Positions 1 to 8,270 of a stretch of 64,000 bases of DNA are shown here, one piece after another. A model generated the notes under the pieces. That model was not told where the DNA came from. It did no database searches and saw only the letters and a program-made list of their open reading frames with translations. How positions within the stretch are numbered: position 1 is the first letter of the stretch; each line of letters begins with the position of its first letter. Origin of the DNA: Blastocatellia bacterium AA13 (GTDB taxonomy: Bacteria > Acidobacteriota > Blastocatellia > UBA7656); the NCBI GenBank assembly GCA_003222245.1, contig QHVH01000013.1, forward strand, positions 177,217 to 241,216. Reading direction: 5' to 3'. A program made the translations under genes and the position numbers.

Positions 1-42
1 CAGGAATTACATACAGGAATCACAAAAGAACGAGGAGCTATG

Positions 43-2514
43 ATGAAAGTGCCGACCGGCCCCTTTGAAGAGCTTTGGTCCCACCAATGCGCGGGCCCAG
101 TCATATCCGTTTCCGCAACGCCGAATTGTTCCTTGATTTCAGCCGCCTCAGTAAATTGCGATCTACACCTGCTGAATGAAAATGGCAGCGAGGTCTGGGA
201 TCGACCGGCGAAGCTCGACAATGAGGGTTGGGCGACCTCGGTTTCGGCCGACGGAAGGTTCATTGCGGTCGGTACGGCGAGTAAGAAACCCGCCGATGGA
301 ACCGTATATGTTTTCGATAGAAACAGAACGCAAATCTGGTCTGAAGCGATCGGCGCCCCGGTTTGGAGCGTGAGCCTCTCAGCGGACGGCAGTTATCTCG
401 CGGTCTCAAGTTGGAATAATCACGTCTATAAATATAAGAGGTCTCGTGAGAGTTACGATCTGATTTTCGACGTAGAGCTGCCTGGCGGCTCGGGGCTCTA
501 TGGAATTAAATTGGCCGAAGACGGCCGTGAGCTTGTGGTGTCGAGCTACGATACCGGGGTGTTCATTCTAAGCGAGCACGGAGCGGTTCACAAAGCTATC
601 AATTTGAGAGACGGTTTCTACAATGTGTCCGTTGCGCGGAACACCGGTACTATCATCGCCGCAATGAGAGACTTTTCAGCGCTCCTCATTGCAAAAACAG
701 ACAACGATTCACAGAGCGTTCGCAAGCTTCCCAAAATCAGTTCAATCGCGATTTGCGGTGTGGATATATCAGACGACGGAAAGCTGCTGGGTCTCGGCAG
801 CTTCGATGGCCGATTGTATATCACCGACGGGGCCGGCAGATGTCTGTGGCGCTACGAGACCGATGGCGAGGTCTGGTCGGTTGCGATGTCCGGAGACGGG
901 CGATTGATTTGTATTGGCTCTGGAGACCAATCGGTTCGCCTATTCTTCAATCGATGCACCGCGAGCGCGCTTGATGAGGTTCGCGCGGTAGAGGACAGCC
1001 TGGAATGCGTTCACGACAACAATGAAACCTGGGCAAACACCCTAGCGGATACGCTCGTTGCGATGTATTTACGCTACGGAATTGTCGAATACGGCGTGAG
1101 TCGTTTAATGGAGTTCCGTGAGCACGTCTCGAGATCGTTAATTCGCGCGACGGTCAAAAAGTTATTACGTCAAGACATCGAGTCCAACCCAACACATTAT
1201 TTCAGCCATCTTCAACTTGGCGATGTTCTTTCAAGCGAGAACGATCATCAAGCCGCGGCTTATCACTATCAAGTCGCCGCAAGCGAGCCCAAATATAGAT
1301 CACGAGCTCTGAACCAGGCCGGGGAGAGCTTTGAAAAGCTAAAACTCAAGGCCGCAAGTTTTTCCTGTTTTCGCCGCGCACGCGAGCAGCATCTGGACGC
1401 GGACGCTAAGCGTGTACTGTTCAATCTGGCGCACTCATATGAGGGCCAGGGGGAATGGGAAGAGGCGATCAGGCACTATCAATTACTTGTGTCGTGGGAC
1501 GCGCGTTATCGAAATGCCTGGTCACGCATGCAAAACCTCATTTCTCATCATCGTTCTACGGATGTAAGACCTGTTCGGACCGAATACGCGGGCGGCGCGG
1601 TGAGCCTGCTGGGACCCGATACTCCCCGCCAACAAGAAGTCGACGACCTCTTATTACCCGTAATCGCCGCCCGTAACTCCGAGGTGATTGAACCGCCGGG
1701 CTTGCGTGCCAGATTGGAGCAGGTGGTATCCGCGCTTGCGGCGGATGAGGAGTTCATTCGAGGTATAACCAAGGCCGACCTCGACTATACGACCGAAATG
1801 TACATGAAGTACGAGTACCTGCTTCCGGAAGACGAATTGAAGAAATTTCTGGAGACGGTCAACTCCATTTCCGTCATCGAAGACGGAGCCGTTGCCGCCT
1901 CCCTTGATATCGGCGCGGCAACCGGCCGCTATCCCTCACTTCTCGCTCGAAGAGGAATCAAGACGTTCGGCGTAGATCGAGAATACAGGGCAATGTCATT
2001 CGCGCACAGCAGGAAGTTATCGGCGTCGCGTTATCACGACTGGCCCCAGTTCTTTGTGGGTGACGCCGTCGCTTTGCCGGCCGCCGGCGGTTCATTCGAT
2101 CTTGTTACATGTATGATGGGCACCTTTGCGCATATTGGCCGATCGCAGCAAAGTGCGGCAGTGAAGGAAATGTTGAGAGTTCTGCGCCCGTCCGGTAGGA
2201 TCATCATTTCGACATGGGATGTTGAATGCGAGCATCTGGCATTCTTGTCCATGTATGATGAAGCACAAAAAGAAATGATCAGGCAGAGCTCACCGCGCTG
2301 TGATGAAATTCAGGCGCTATTAGAGGAGAGCGGCATGAAAGAGATCTCGGTGGTTCACTTTTGCATGCTGCCGCAAGGCGTGGTCTACGATCTCGGTCTT
2401 CATAAGCTGGATCTTGGAGGTCTCCGAATGGCGCTGGACATCGATCTTGCCGTGCGCGCGACTTTTCCGGCCAGGCATGGAGAAATGTATGTTGCGACCG
2501 CGGTGAAGCATTAA
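43..2514 (+). CDS. beta-propeller / TPR / SAM-methyltransferase fusion protein
   Basis: An 823-residue soluble protein with three parts. Residues about 1-300 are repeats of the WD40/PQQ type (recurring ADG, SDDGK and GDGR turns followed by V-W/Y strands). Residues about 370-520 are helical TPR-like repeats (for example AAAYHYQVAASEPKYRSRAL). Residues about 600-790 form a class I methyltransferase with motif I DIGAATGRYP, an acidic residue after the second strand (FGVDRE) and the post-motif LRVLRPSGRII. A GAGGAG ribosome site lies 5 bases before the second of two adjacent ATGs, so that one is preferred. It ends 12 bases before proS, so the two are probably cotranscribed. The substrate is unknown; a peptide or lipid target scaffolded by the propeller/TPR part is only a guess. 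Confidence 0.8.
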   Translation: MKVPTGPFEELWSHQCAGPVISVSATPNCSLISAASVNCDLHLLNENGSEVWDRPAKLDNEGWATSVSADGRFIAVGTASKKPADGTVYVFDRNRTQIWSEAIGAPVWSVSLSADGSYLAVSSWNNHVYKYKRSRESYDLIFDVELPGGSGLYGIKLAEDGRELVVSSYDTGVFILSEHGAVHKAINLRDGFYNVSVARNTGTIIAAMRDFSALLIAKTDNDSQSVRKLPKISSIAICGVDISDDGKLLGLGSFDGRLYITDGAGRCLWRYETDGEVWSVAMSGDGRLICIGSGDQSVRLFFNRCTASALDEVRAVEDSLECVHDNNETWANTLADTLVAMYLRYGIVEYGVSRLMEFREHVSRSLIRATVKKLLRQDIESNPTHYFSHLQLGDVLSSENDHQAAAYHYQVAASEPKYRSRALNQAGESFEKLKLKAASFSCFRRAREQHLDADAKRVLFNLAHSYEGQGEWEEAIRHYQLLVSWDARYRNAWSRMQNLISHHRSTDVRPVRTEYAGGAVSLLGPDTPRQQEVDDLLLPVIAARNSEVIEPPGLRARLEQVVSALAADEEFIRGITKADLDYTTEMYMKYEYLLPEDELKKFLETVNSISVIEDGAVAASLDIGAATGRYPSLLARRGIKTFGVDREYRAMSFAHSRKLSASRYHDWPQFFVGDAVALPAAGGSFDLVTCMMGTFAHIGRSQQSAAVKEMLRVLRPSGRIIISTWDVECEHLAFLSMYDEAQKEMIRQSSPRCDEIQALLEESGMKEISVVHFCMLPQGVVYDLGLHKLDLGGLRMALDIDLAVRATFPARHGEMYVATAVKH

Positions 2515-2526
2515 GGAGAGCAAGGA

Positions 2527-3960
2527 TTGGCCATCAATCAGAAGCTTACGAAGCGCAGCGACGACTTCGCGAAGTGGTACAACGAACTTATTCTGAAGAG
2601 CGAGCTCGCGGATTATTCGCCGGTCCGAGGCTGCATGATTATTCTCCCGCTTGGCTACGCGCTGTGGGAGAACGTGCAAAGGTTGATGGATCAGGAATTC
2701 AAGAAAACTCAAGTCGAGAATGTATATTTTCCTGCCCTTATTCCTCTCTCCCTTTTGCAAAAGGAGGCGGAACACGTCGAAGGGTTCAGCCCGCAACTTG
2801 CGGTTGTCACTCACGGAGGCGGAAAAGAACTCGCCGAGCCTCTGGTCATTAGACCTACTTCCGAAACAATTATTTGGCAATATTACGCGGATCGCCTGCA
2901 ATCATATCGTCAGCTCCCGCTGTTGATTAATCAGTGGTGTAATGTGATGCGCTGGGAGATGCGCACCAGGCTTTTTCTCCGCACCACCGAGTTTCTCTGG
3001 CAAGAGGGACATACGGCGCACGCCACCCCCGCGGAAGCCGAAGAGCGAGCGCTCATGATGCTCGGTGTCTATCGGAAAGTCCTGGAAGAGTACATGGCGA
3101 TTCCATGTTATCAGGGCGTAAAGTCGAGCCAGGAAAAGTTCGCTGGAGCTGAAAACAGCTATTCCCTCGAAGTAATGGTGCAGGATTTCAAGGCGGTGCA
3201 GGCCGCTACTTCGCACAACTTTGGGCAGCGCTTTTCTAAGGCCTTTGGGGTCACATTCCTTAATGAGCAGGACGAAAGACAGCATGTATATACGACCAGT
3301 TGGGGCTCCAGCACTCGACTAATCGGAACATTGGTTATGGTCCACGCCGACGATCGCGGCCTCGTGTTGCCGCCTCGGATCGCGCGGACGCAGATCGTGA
3401 TTGTGCCCATTTCTGACTCGGAAAATAGAAAACGCGTGTTCGACGCGGCCGGTAAATTGGAGAATACGCTTCGGGAACAAGGCTATACCGTTAAGGCCGA
3501 TTATCGAGACATAAAACCGGTCCATAAATTTTATGACTGGGAGCTTCGCGGCGTGCCTTTGCGGATCGAGATCGGTTTGAAAGAAGTTACGGCTGAAGAA
3601 GCTACTCTCGTTCAGCGCGATACCGGCAAGAAAATGACCGTTCGGCAAGCGGAGCTTTCTGAATTAATCCCGGGAATATTTGAAGAAATGCAGCGCAGAA
3701 TGTTCGAACGAGCGCTGCAATTTCGAGATGAGCATACCTACGTCGTAAACAGCTTCAAGGAGTTTCGCGAAGTTTTGGAGGAGAAGAAAGGTTTCCTGAG
3801 GGCTCACTGGTGCGGCTCAAACTCGTGCGAGAACGACATCAAATCAGAAACCGAAGCAACCATACGCACGATACCGTTTGACTCCGAGCCGGAAACCGGC
3901 GAATGCGTTTATTGCGGAAAGCCGTCCGGCAGAAGGGTTCTTTTCGCCAAAGCATATTGA
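2527..3960 (+). CDS. proS: prolyl-tRNA synthetase, archaeal/eukaryotic-like type
   Basis: Charges tRNA-Pro with proline in the cytosol. It is a class II synthetase of 477 residues, the short form without the editing insertion found in the long bacterial type. Motif 2 is seen around MRTRLFLRTTEFLWQEGHTAH, motif 3 in the stretch beginning TSWGSSTRLIG, and a C-terminal domain carries four cysteines (CGSNSC and CVYC) that fit the zinc site of this subfamily. The start is TTG, preceded by AAGGAGAGCAAGGA. The gene follows the propeller/methyltransferase gene by 12 bases. A short hairpin with a T-rich tail follows the stop codon. Confidence 0.95.
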   Translation: MAINQKLTKRSDDFAKWYNELILKSELADYSPVRGCMIILPLGYALWENVQRLMDQEFKKTQVENVYFPALIPLSLLQKEAEHVEGFSPQLAVVTHGGGKELAEPLVIRPTSETIIWQYYADRLQSYRQLPLLINQWCNVMRWEMRTRLFLRTTEFLWQEGHTAHATPAEAEERALMMLGVYRKVLEEYMAIPCYQGVKSSQEKFAGAENSYSLEVMVQDFKAVQAATSHNFGQRFSKAFGVTFLNEQDERQHVYTTSWGSSTRLIGTLVMVHADDRGLVLPPRIARTQIVIVPISDSENRKRVFDAAGKLENTLREQGYTVKADYRDIKPVHKFYDWELRGVPLRIEIGLKEVTAEEATLVQRDTGKKMTVRQAELSELIPGIFEEMQRRMFERALQFRDEHTYVVNSFKEFREVLEEKKGFLRAHWCGSNSCENDIKSETEATIRTIPFDSEPETGECVYCGKPSGRRVLFAKAY

Positions 3961-3966
3961 TAGTTG

Positions 3967-3988
3967 CCGGTCTGACCGGTTTTCTTTT
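3967..3988 (+). terminator. probable rho-independent terminator after proS
   Basis: A five-base-pair stem (CCGGT, loop CTG, ACCGG) is followed by TTTTCTTTT. The stem is short, but its place between proS and the convergent csaA fits a terminator. Confidence 0.55.
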
Positions 3989-4012
3989 AAGACGGCGGTT
4001 TTGATATCGGGC

Positions 4013-4342
4013 CTAATAGACGGCGCCTCCGACAACGGCAGGGCGACTTGGAGTTAGAAGAGACAACTGTCCATCGGTTCCGGGTACTCCGAGAACGAGA
4101 ACTTCCGACATAAAGCCTGCAATGTTTCGCGGCGGAAAATTGACCACGCCGATCACCTGCATTCCTATCAACTCATCTTTTGAATAGTTTGTCGCCTGCA
4201 CGCTCGACTTCTTCAAACCGATTTCATCGCCAAAGTTCACGGTTATTCGATAAGCGGGCTTCTTCGCTCGAGGAAAATCTTCTACTTCCGTGATGACTCC
4301 CACTCGCAATTCGATCTTTTGAAATTCTTCAAAGGTGGCCAT
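4013..4342 (-). CDS. csaA: tRNA-binding protein CsaA
   Basis: A 109-residue protein that is a single Trbp111-type OB-fold tRNA-binding domain. The diagnostic start IELRVGVITEVEDFPRAKKPAYR and the later VIGVVNFPPRNIAGFMSEVLVLG agree with CsaA, a homodimer proposed to act as a chaperone or tRNA-binding factor. A GGAGG site lies 8 bases before the ATG. It is convergent with proS. The same fold occurs as the C-terminal extension of MetG in this window, but this copy stands alone. Family assignment is firm; the cellular role in this organism is inferred. Confidence 0.92.
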   Translation of the reverse strand: MATFEEFQKIELRVGVITEVEDFPRAKKPAYRITVNFGDEIGLKKSSVQATNYSKDELIGMQVIGVVNFPPRNIAGFMSEVLVLGVPGTDGQLSLLTPSRPAVVGGAVY

Positions 4343-4499
4343 AGTTTTCCTCCTTGGTAGAGTTTCCGGCTTTGTTTAGCGCACGACCCGTGCCGGCCCG
4401 GCGACTTGGTAATTCCGGTAGTGAATGAGCTCCGCTGTCAGGTCTGAAGAACCCGCCCGAAGAGTCTCAAATTGTCGGGACAGCGCAAGATTATATGTC

Positions 4500-5474
4500 T
4501 CATGGATTGTCTCTGCGCGCTATCCACAGAGTATGCTCCCGTGAGATTGCATTTTCGGCATCCGCCACAAACGCCGAGAGTTGATCATCCTTAGCGATGT
4601 GGCCCGCCTTGGCGGCAATCAATCCAAGCTCCTGCGCTGTGACATTATATGATTGGGCGAGTTCCTGGTGCCGCTTGACCTGCAGCCACGCTAAAGCCGC
4701 GGTCGCGATCATCGAGAAGGACCCTGTAAGGTTAAGGCGAGAGTCCGGTGAATAAACCAGGAGTAGAGCTGAAACTGCAGCTCCAACTTGAGCGATCATA
4801 ATGACGGCGAACCAAATATCCTCCTTGCGTCGGTTGGCTTTAGCCTTATCGCTATACCATCCTCTCTGGTTTTCAATTCTCGCATTAACATAAAACTCTC
4901 TCCGATGTTCCGTATCCCAGGATCTCACTTCTCGCATTCGATTAGTGATTTGAGGCCCATTACCTAGCTCTCCATTCAAAGCCGCGAACAAAGATTTTCG
5001 TTGCGACAAGATGTCATTCAAGCTGGACAGGAAGGCTTCATCAACTGCTTTTGGGGCCAATTCGCCTGAGTACGGTTCGGCGCGGCACATGAAGCGCCAT
5101 GTCAGCGTTTTTACGGATTCAGCTATGGCCCTACCGCCATACCACTCCCTCTCGTGTTTCTTTGCCCTTAAAGTTGAAGTTAGTATGAAGCCGACAAAAA
5201 ATGCGATGCCGGTTAAGAGCGCTTTAAGCGATTTATTTTCGGACGTAGTCACGGAAACCGCCGATAGGAACGCCCCGATCATCGTGAGAATCAGCACTGA
5301 GCCAAACAGAAACAAGTAGCTCTTTCCGGCACGCAAGGACGCGGCATTCGCGGCGTTATGAAGGGCCGGCAGATCTTCTTCAGGTAGAATCTGTATGCTA
5401 TCAACCATCTCTAACCAATCCCAGACAGAGAAAGTACCAGGTAGAAATACCAATGGTATCGGAACAGTCCTCAC
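4500..5474 (-). CDS. SLATT/DUF4231-like four-TM membrane protein (predicted effector)
   Basis: A 324-residue membrane protein with two hydrophobic hairpins: about residues 50-104 and 215-265, separated by a charged helical region containing RAKKHEREWYGGRAIAESVKTLTWRFMC. This hairpin plus 'W(Y)xxRAxAExVKTxxWRF' pattern is typical of SLATT-family (DUF4231-like) proteins, predicted pore-forming effectors paired with nucleotide-sensing or nucleotide-processing partners in bacterial conflict systems. The longest frame starts at GTG; an ATG at 5408 is an alternative and neither has a strong ribosome site. It lies 67 bases downstream of an NDT/TIR-like gene in the same direction, which suggests a two-gene unit. 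Family call is by motif recall, not by search. Confidence 0.7.
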   Translation of the reverse strand: MRTVPIPLVFLPGTFSVWDWLEMVDSIQILPEEDLPALHNAANAASLRAGKSYLFLFGSVLILTMIGAFLSAVSVTTSENKSLKALLTGIAFFVGFILTSTLRAKKHEREWYGGRAIAESVKTLTWRFMCRAEPYSGELAPKAVDEAFLSSLNDILSQRKSLFAALNGELGNGPQITNRMREVRSWDTEHRREFYVNARIENQRGWYSDKAKANRRKEDIWFAVIMIAQVGAAVSALLLVYSPDSRLNLTGSFSMIATAALAWLQVKRHQELAQSYNVTAQELGLIAAKAGHIAKDDQLSAFVADAENAISREHTLWIARRDNP

Positions 5475-5541
5475 GAGCCCGTCTCTTAATCAGCAATTTT
5501 CAACAGCCGGGCTGAAAGCTAGCCCTAGAACAGAGCCAACC

Positions 5542-6045
5542 TCACTTATAATAGCTGGCCCTAACCAGACTCTGCCATTTCAGAAAGACGCTAGACAGAG
5601 CCTTCTTCTCGGGCAAAGACAGCGAAGTACTCGGCATCTTGTGAACGAAAACATCCGTAGCCCCGTCATCGAAGACACCTCCTGTAATTCCATCCTCCTT
5701 GAAAACAAGGATAGGTAGCCCTAATGAATAAAGGATTCCGGCCTCCAAATGGTTCCAGGCTGATGGAAAGGAGACTGGCTTGTCGATTATCCGTTCCCCT
5801 TCGGCATTACGTTTTACAATTCCAGCAGTAGCTTGGAACTGTTCAAACCCGAGGATCACGCCTCCAGAACATCGTTTCGCGATTACTTGAACCTCCCTAA
5901 GCGGGAGCTCTGTGGGATAATCCGATCTGCCCAGCGCCCTCGGCTCTAAATCTAATCGATCAAGCTCTCGTATGATCAACTTGCGCGATGCTTCCTGGGC
6001 GTCGCTCAAAGAAGTTGGTGAGGAAACGAATATCGGTATTTTCAT
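5542..6045 (-). CDS. NDT/TIR-like nucleotide-processing or sensing protein
   Basis: A 167-residue protein with a Rossmann-like pattern: first strand KIPIFVSSPT, a helix rich in R/E, a strand ending SGGVILGFEQ, and a conserved-looking helix WNHLEAGILYSLGLPILVFKE. The W-x-x-x-E-x-G-x-x-Y-S arrangement resembles the nucleophile helix of nucleoside 2-deoxyribosyltransferases and TIR-like NAD-cleaving domains; the Glu is the likely catalytic residue. It sits directly upstream of the SLATT-type membrane gene, so it may be the sensor or signal-producing partner. The exact family is not certain; a SLOG-type binding domain is an alternative. Confidence 0.6.
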   Translation of the reverse strand: MKIPIFVSSPTSLSDAQEASRKLIIRELDRLDLEPRALGRSDYPTELPLREVQVIAKRCSGGVILGFEQFQATAGIVKRNAEGERIIDKPVSFPSAWNHLEAGILYSLGLPILVFKEDGITGGVFDDGATDVFVHKMPSTSLSLPEKKALSSVFLKWQSLVRASYYK

Positions 6046-6358
6046 GATTCGAACCGCACGCTTAATAATTTAATAAACAAATCCGAATAGTGCGCTTGGT
6101 ACTCGCCCGCAAAACTTTATTTAGCTCATTGCGTGCGCCTTGAATTCGAGTCCGCTATCAATCCATATTGCGCTTGAGCGACCGAGGACTCTCCCGACCT
6201 GAGCTTTATACCAAAAGAACGATTATTATGGTGTCGCACCTGCTTTCCGTCCAGAGGCAGAACTCAGACAGGTGTGCGTAACGAAAGTGAGCGTGTTTGA
6301 ATTATATGATTGGATCATCTTGGAGATCGCCGCCGGCTCAGTTCATAATGATCACTTC
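6046..6358. other. intergenic region without a recognisable gene
   Basis: This lies between the divergent SLATT module and larC and must contain both promoters. I see no convincing ORF, RNA or repeat. A longer larC frame begins here at 6272 but lacks family similarity before the ATG at 6359. Confidence 0.6.
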
Positions 6359-7585
6359 ATGCGAACGCTATACTTTGATTGCTATGCCGGTATCAGCGGC
6401 GACATGATTACCGGCGCGCTCCTGGATTTGGGTCTCGATTTCGCGGCGATCGAGGAGCAGCTTGGAACGCTCGGGCTTACGGGCTATGAGTTGTCTTTCG
6501 AGACCGTTCAGCGAGGCGGCCTCAAGGCGGCCAGATTCAAAGTTGTTTTGGAGCGCTCGGAACAACCTCATCGCCATCTCGAGAACATACAATCGATCAT
6601 CAATCGATCAGAGCTGTCTCCCTGGGCCAAGAGAAATTCTCTTCGAGTGTTCGAATCTCTGGCTAAGGCCGAAGCACGCGTCCACGGTTCGACCATAAAT
6701 GAAGTCCATTTCCACGAAGTCGGAGCGATAGATTCCATCATCGATATAGCTGCTGCAATGATCGGTTTCGAGATGCTTGGAGTCGAACGATTCTGTTGCT
6801 CTCCGCTGCGGGTGGGATTCGGATCGGTGAACACGGAGCACGGAGTCTTGCCCGTACCGGCTCCCGCCACCGCCGAGCTACTCAAGGGCAAGCCGATCTA
6901 CGGAGGAGACATTGAAGGCGAATTCGTCACGCCGACCGGCGCCGCGATCGTGGCTACTCTCTGCGACTCCTTCGGAGCCCTTCCGAGTATGAAGGTCGGG
7001 AGAATTGGCTATGGAGCAGGATCGCGCGATCCAGCCGGCTTTAGCAATACTCTTCGGATTGCTATCGGCGAAAGCGAGACAGCGGGGGGCAAAGACTGTG
7101 ATCAGGTCGCCGTAATTGAAACCAATATCGACGATATGAATCCCCAGGTCTGCGGGTTCGTAGCTGAGCGAGCCTTTGCGCTTGGAGCGCTGGATGTATT
7201 TACGTCGCCGATACTCATGAAGAAGAACCGGCCCGGGATCCTGCTGACGATACTATGCGATCCGGCGAAGATGGATACGATGACTGATCTGCTGCTCCGC
7301 GAAACGACTACGCTGGGAGTTCGGTATTACACCGCAGCGCGAAAGGTGCTCGCACGCCGCATCGAACTGATTGACACGAGCTACGGCAGCGTGAGGGTGA
7401 AGGTAGCGCTTCAAGGCGGACGCGAGATACACTCTCAACCTGAATATGAGGATTGTGCGCGAATAGCGCGGGAACAGGGGATTCCAATCATCGAAGTGCA
7501 GCGCCTGGCTGCCTTTGCGTATGGCCAGAGACAGACTCAACACAACGATACAGATGCCGAATTCGACGAAGAATCACACGAGTGA
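6359..7585 (+). CDS. larC: LarC-type nickel-pincer cofactor nickel insertion protein
   Basis: A 408-residue protein recognised from its opening [16 protein letters not shown], the [14 protein letters not shown] metal-binding segment, [25 protein letters not shown] and [10 protein letters not shown]. LarC inserts nickel into the pyridinium thiocarboxylate cofactor of lactate racemase and related enzymes. The frame is open from 6272, but family similarity starts at the ATG at 6359. No larB, larE or larA is in the window, so the cofactor user is unknown. The 3' end overlaps the start of folE by about 32 bases, suggesting translational coupling. Confidence 0.9.
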   Translation: MRTLYFDCYAGISGDMITGALLDLGLDFAAIEEQLGTLGLTGYELSFETVQRGGLKAARFKVVLERSEQPHRHLENIQSIINRSELSPWAKRNSLRVFESLAKAEARVHGSTINEVHFHEVGAIDSIIDIAAAMIGFEMLGVERFCCSPLRVGFGSVNTEHGVLPVPAPATAELLKGKPIYGGDIEGEFVTPTGAAIVATLCDSFGALPSMKVGRIGYGAGSRDPAGFSNTLRIAIGESETAGGKDCDQVAVIETNIDDMNPQVCGFVAERAFALGALDVFTSPILMKKNRPGILLTILCDPAKMDTMTDLLLRETTTLGVRYYTAARKVLARRIELIDTSYGSVRVKVALQGGREIHSQPEYEDCARIAREQGIPIIEVQRLAAFAYGQRQTQHNDTDAEFDEESHE

Positions 7586-8165
7586 CGAGGCGCCGGCAAG
7601 GGCGGCGGACCTGGCCAAGATCGAAGCAGGAGTGCGGCTGATACTCGAGGGCATAGGGGAGGACCCGGATCGCCCCGGTCTTCAGAACACACCGCGCCGC
7701 GTAGCCTTGATGTACGAAGAGATTTGCGCGGGACTACATTCAGATCCGCGAAAAGTCATCCAACTGATACCCGGCGAGACTCACGATGAGATGGTGATCG
7801 TCAAAGATATCCCTATTTATTCGTTGTGCGAACATCATCTACTTCCGTTCATCGGCGCCGCGCACATTGCTTACATACCCAAGCGCGGAGGAATTGTCGG
7901 CCTATCGAAAATAGCGCGAATCGCCGATCTGATGGCGAAACGCCCGCAGATTCAAGAGCGGTTGACTACGGACATCGCGGATCTCTTGTTCGAGGAACTG
8001 CACGCGACCGGTGTTATGGTTGTGATCGAGGCATCGCATCTCTGCATGGAAATGCGAGGCATCAAGAAGCCCGGCTCGAAGACGATTACGAGCGCATTGC
8101 GAGGAGGATTCCTGAAGGATCCGCGCACTCGCGCCGAGGCGATGTCCCTCTTGAGAAATAACTGA
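7554..8165 (+). CDS. folE: GTP cyclohydrolase I
   Basis: Converts GTP to 7,8-dihydroneopterin triphosphate, the first step of tetrahydrofolate (or pterin) synthesis. The 203-residue protein shows the type I family core: [16 protein letters not shown], the zinc-site motif [26 protein letters not shown] and [15 protein letters not shown], which supplies the second zinc cysteine. A TTG start at 7515 is possible, but the ATG at 7554 gives a normal-length product. It overlaps the larC end and is followed, after about 105 bases, by metG. Confidence 0.95.
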   Translation: MPNSTKNHTSDEAPARAADLAKIEAGVRLILEGIGEDPDRPGLQNTPRRVALMYEEICAGLHSDPRKVIQLIPGETHDEMVIVKDIPIYSLCEHHLLPFIGAAHIAYIPKRGGIVGLSKIARIADLMAKRPQIQERLTTDIADLLFEELHATGVMVVIEASHLCMEMRGIKKPGSKTITSALRGGFLKDPRTRAEAMSLLRNN

Positions 8166-8270
8166 CAGGCCAAAGAGAGCAGCCCTTCTCGTAGCAGCAT
8201 GCGCTCCGAAATGTGCCGCATTCTTGCTGACGGCGCCGCTCTTCCGGACTGGAGATTGAGCTGACTAGAT

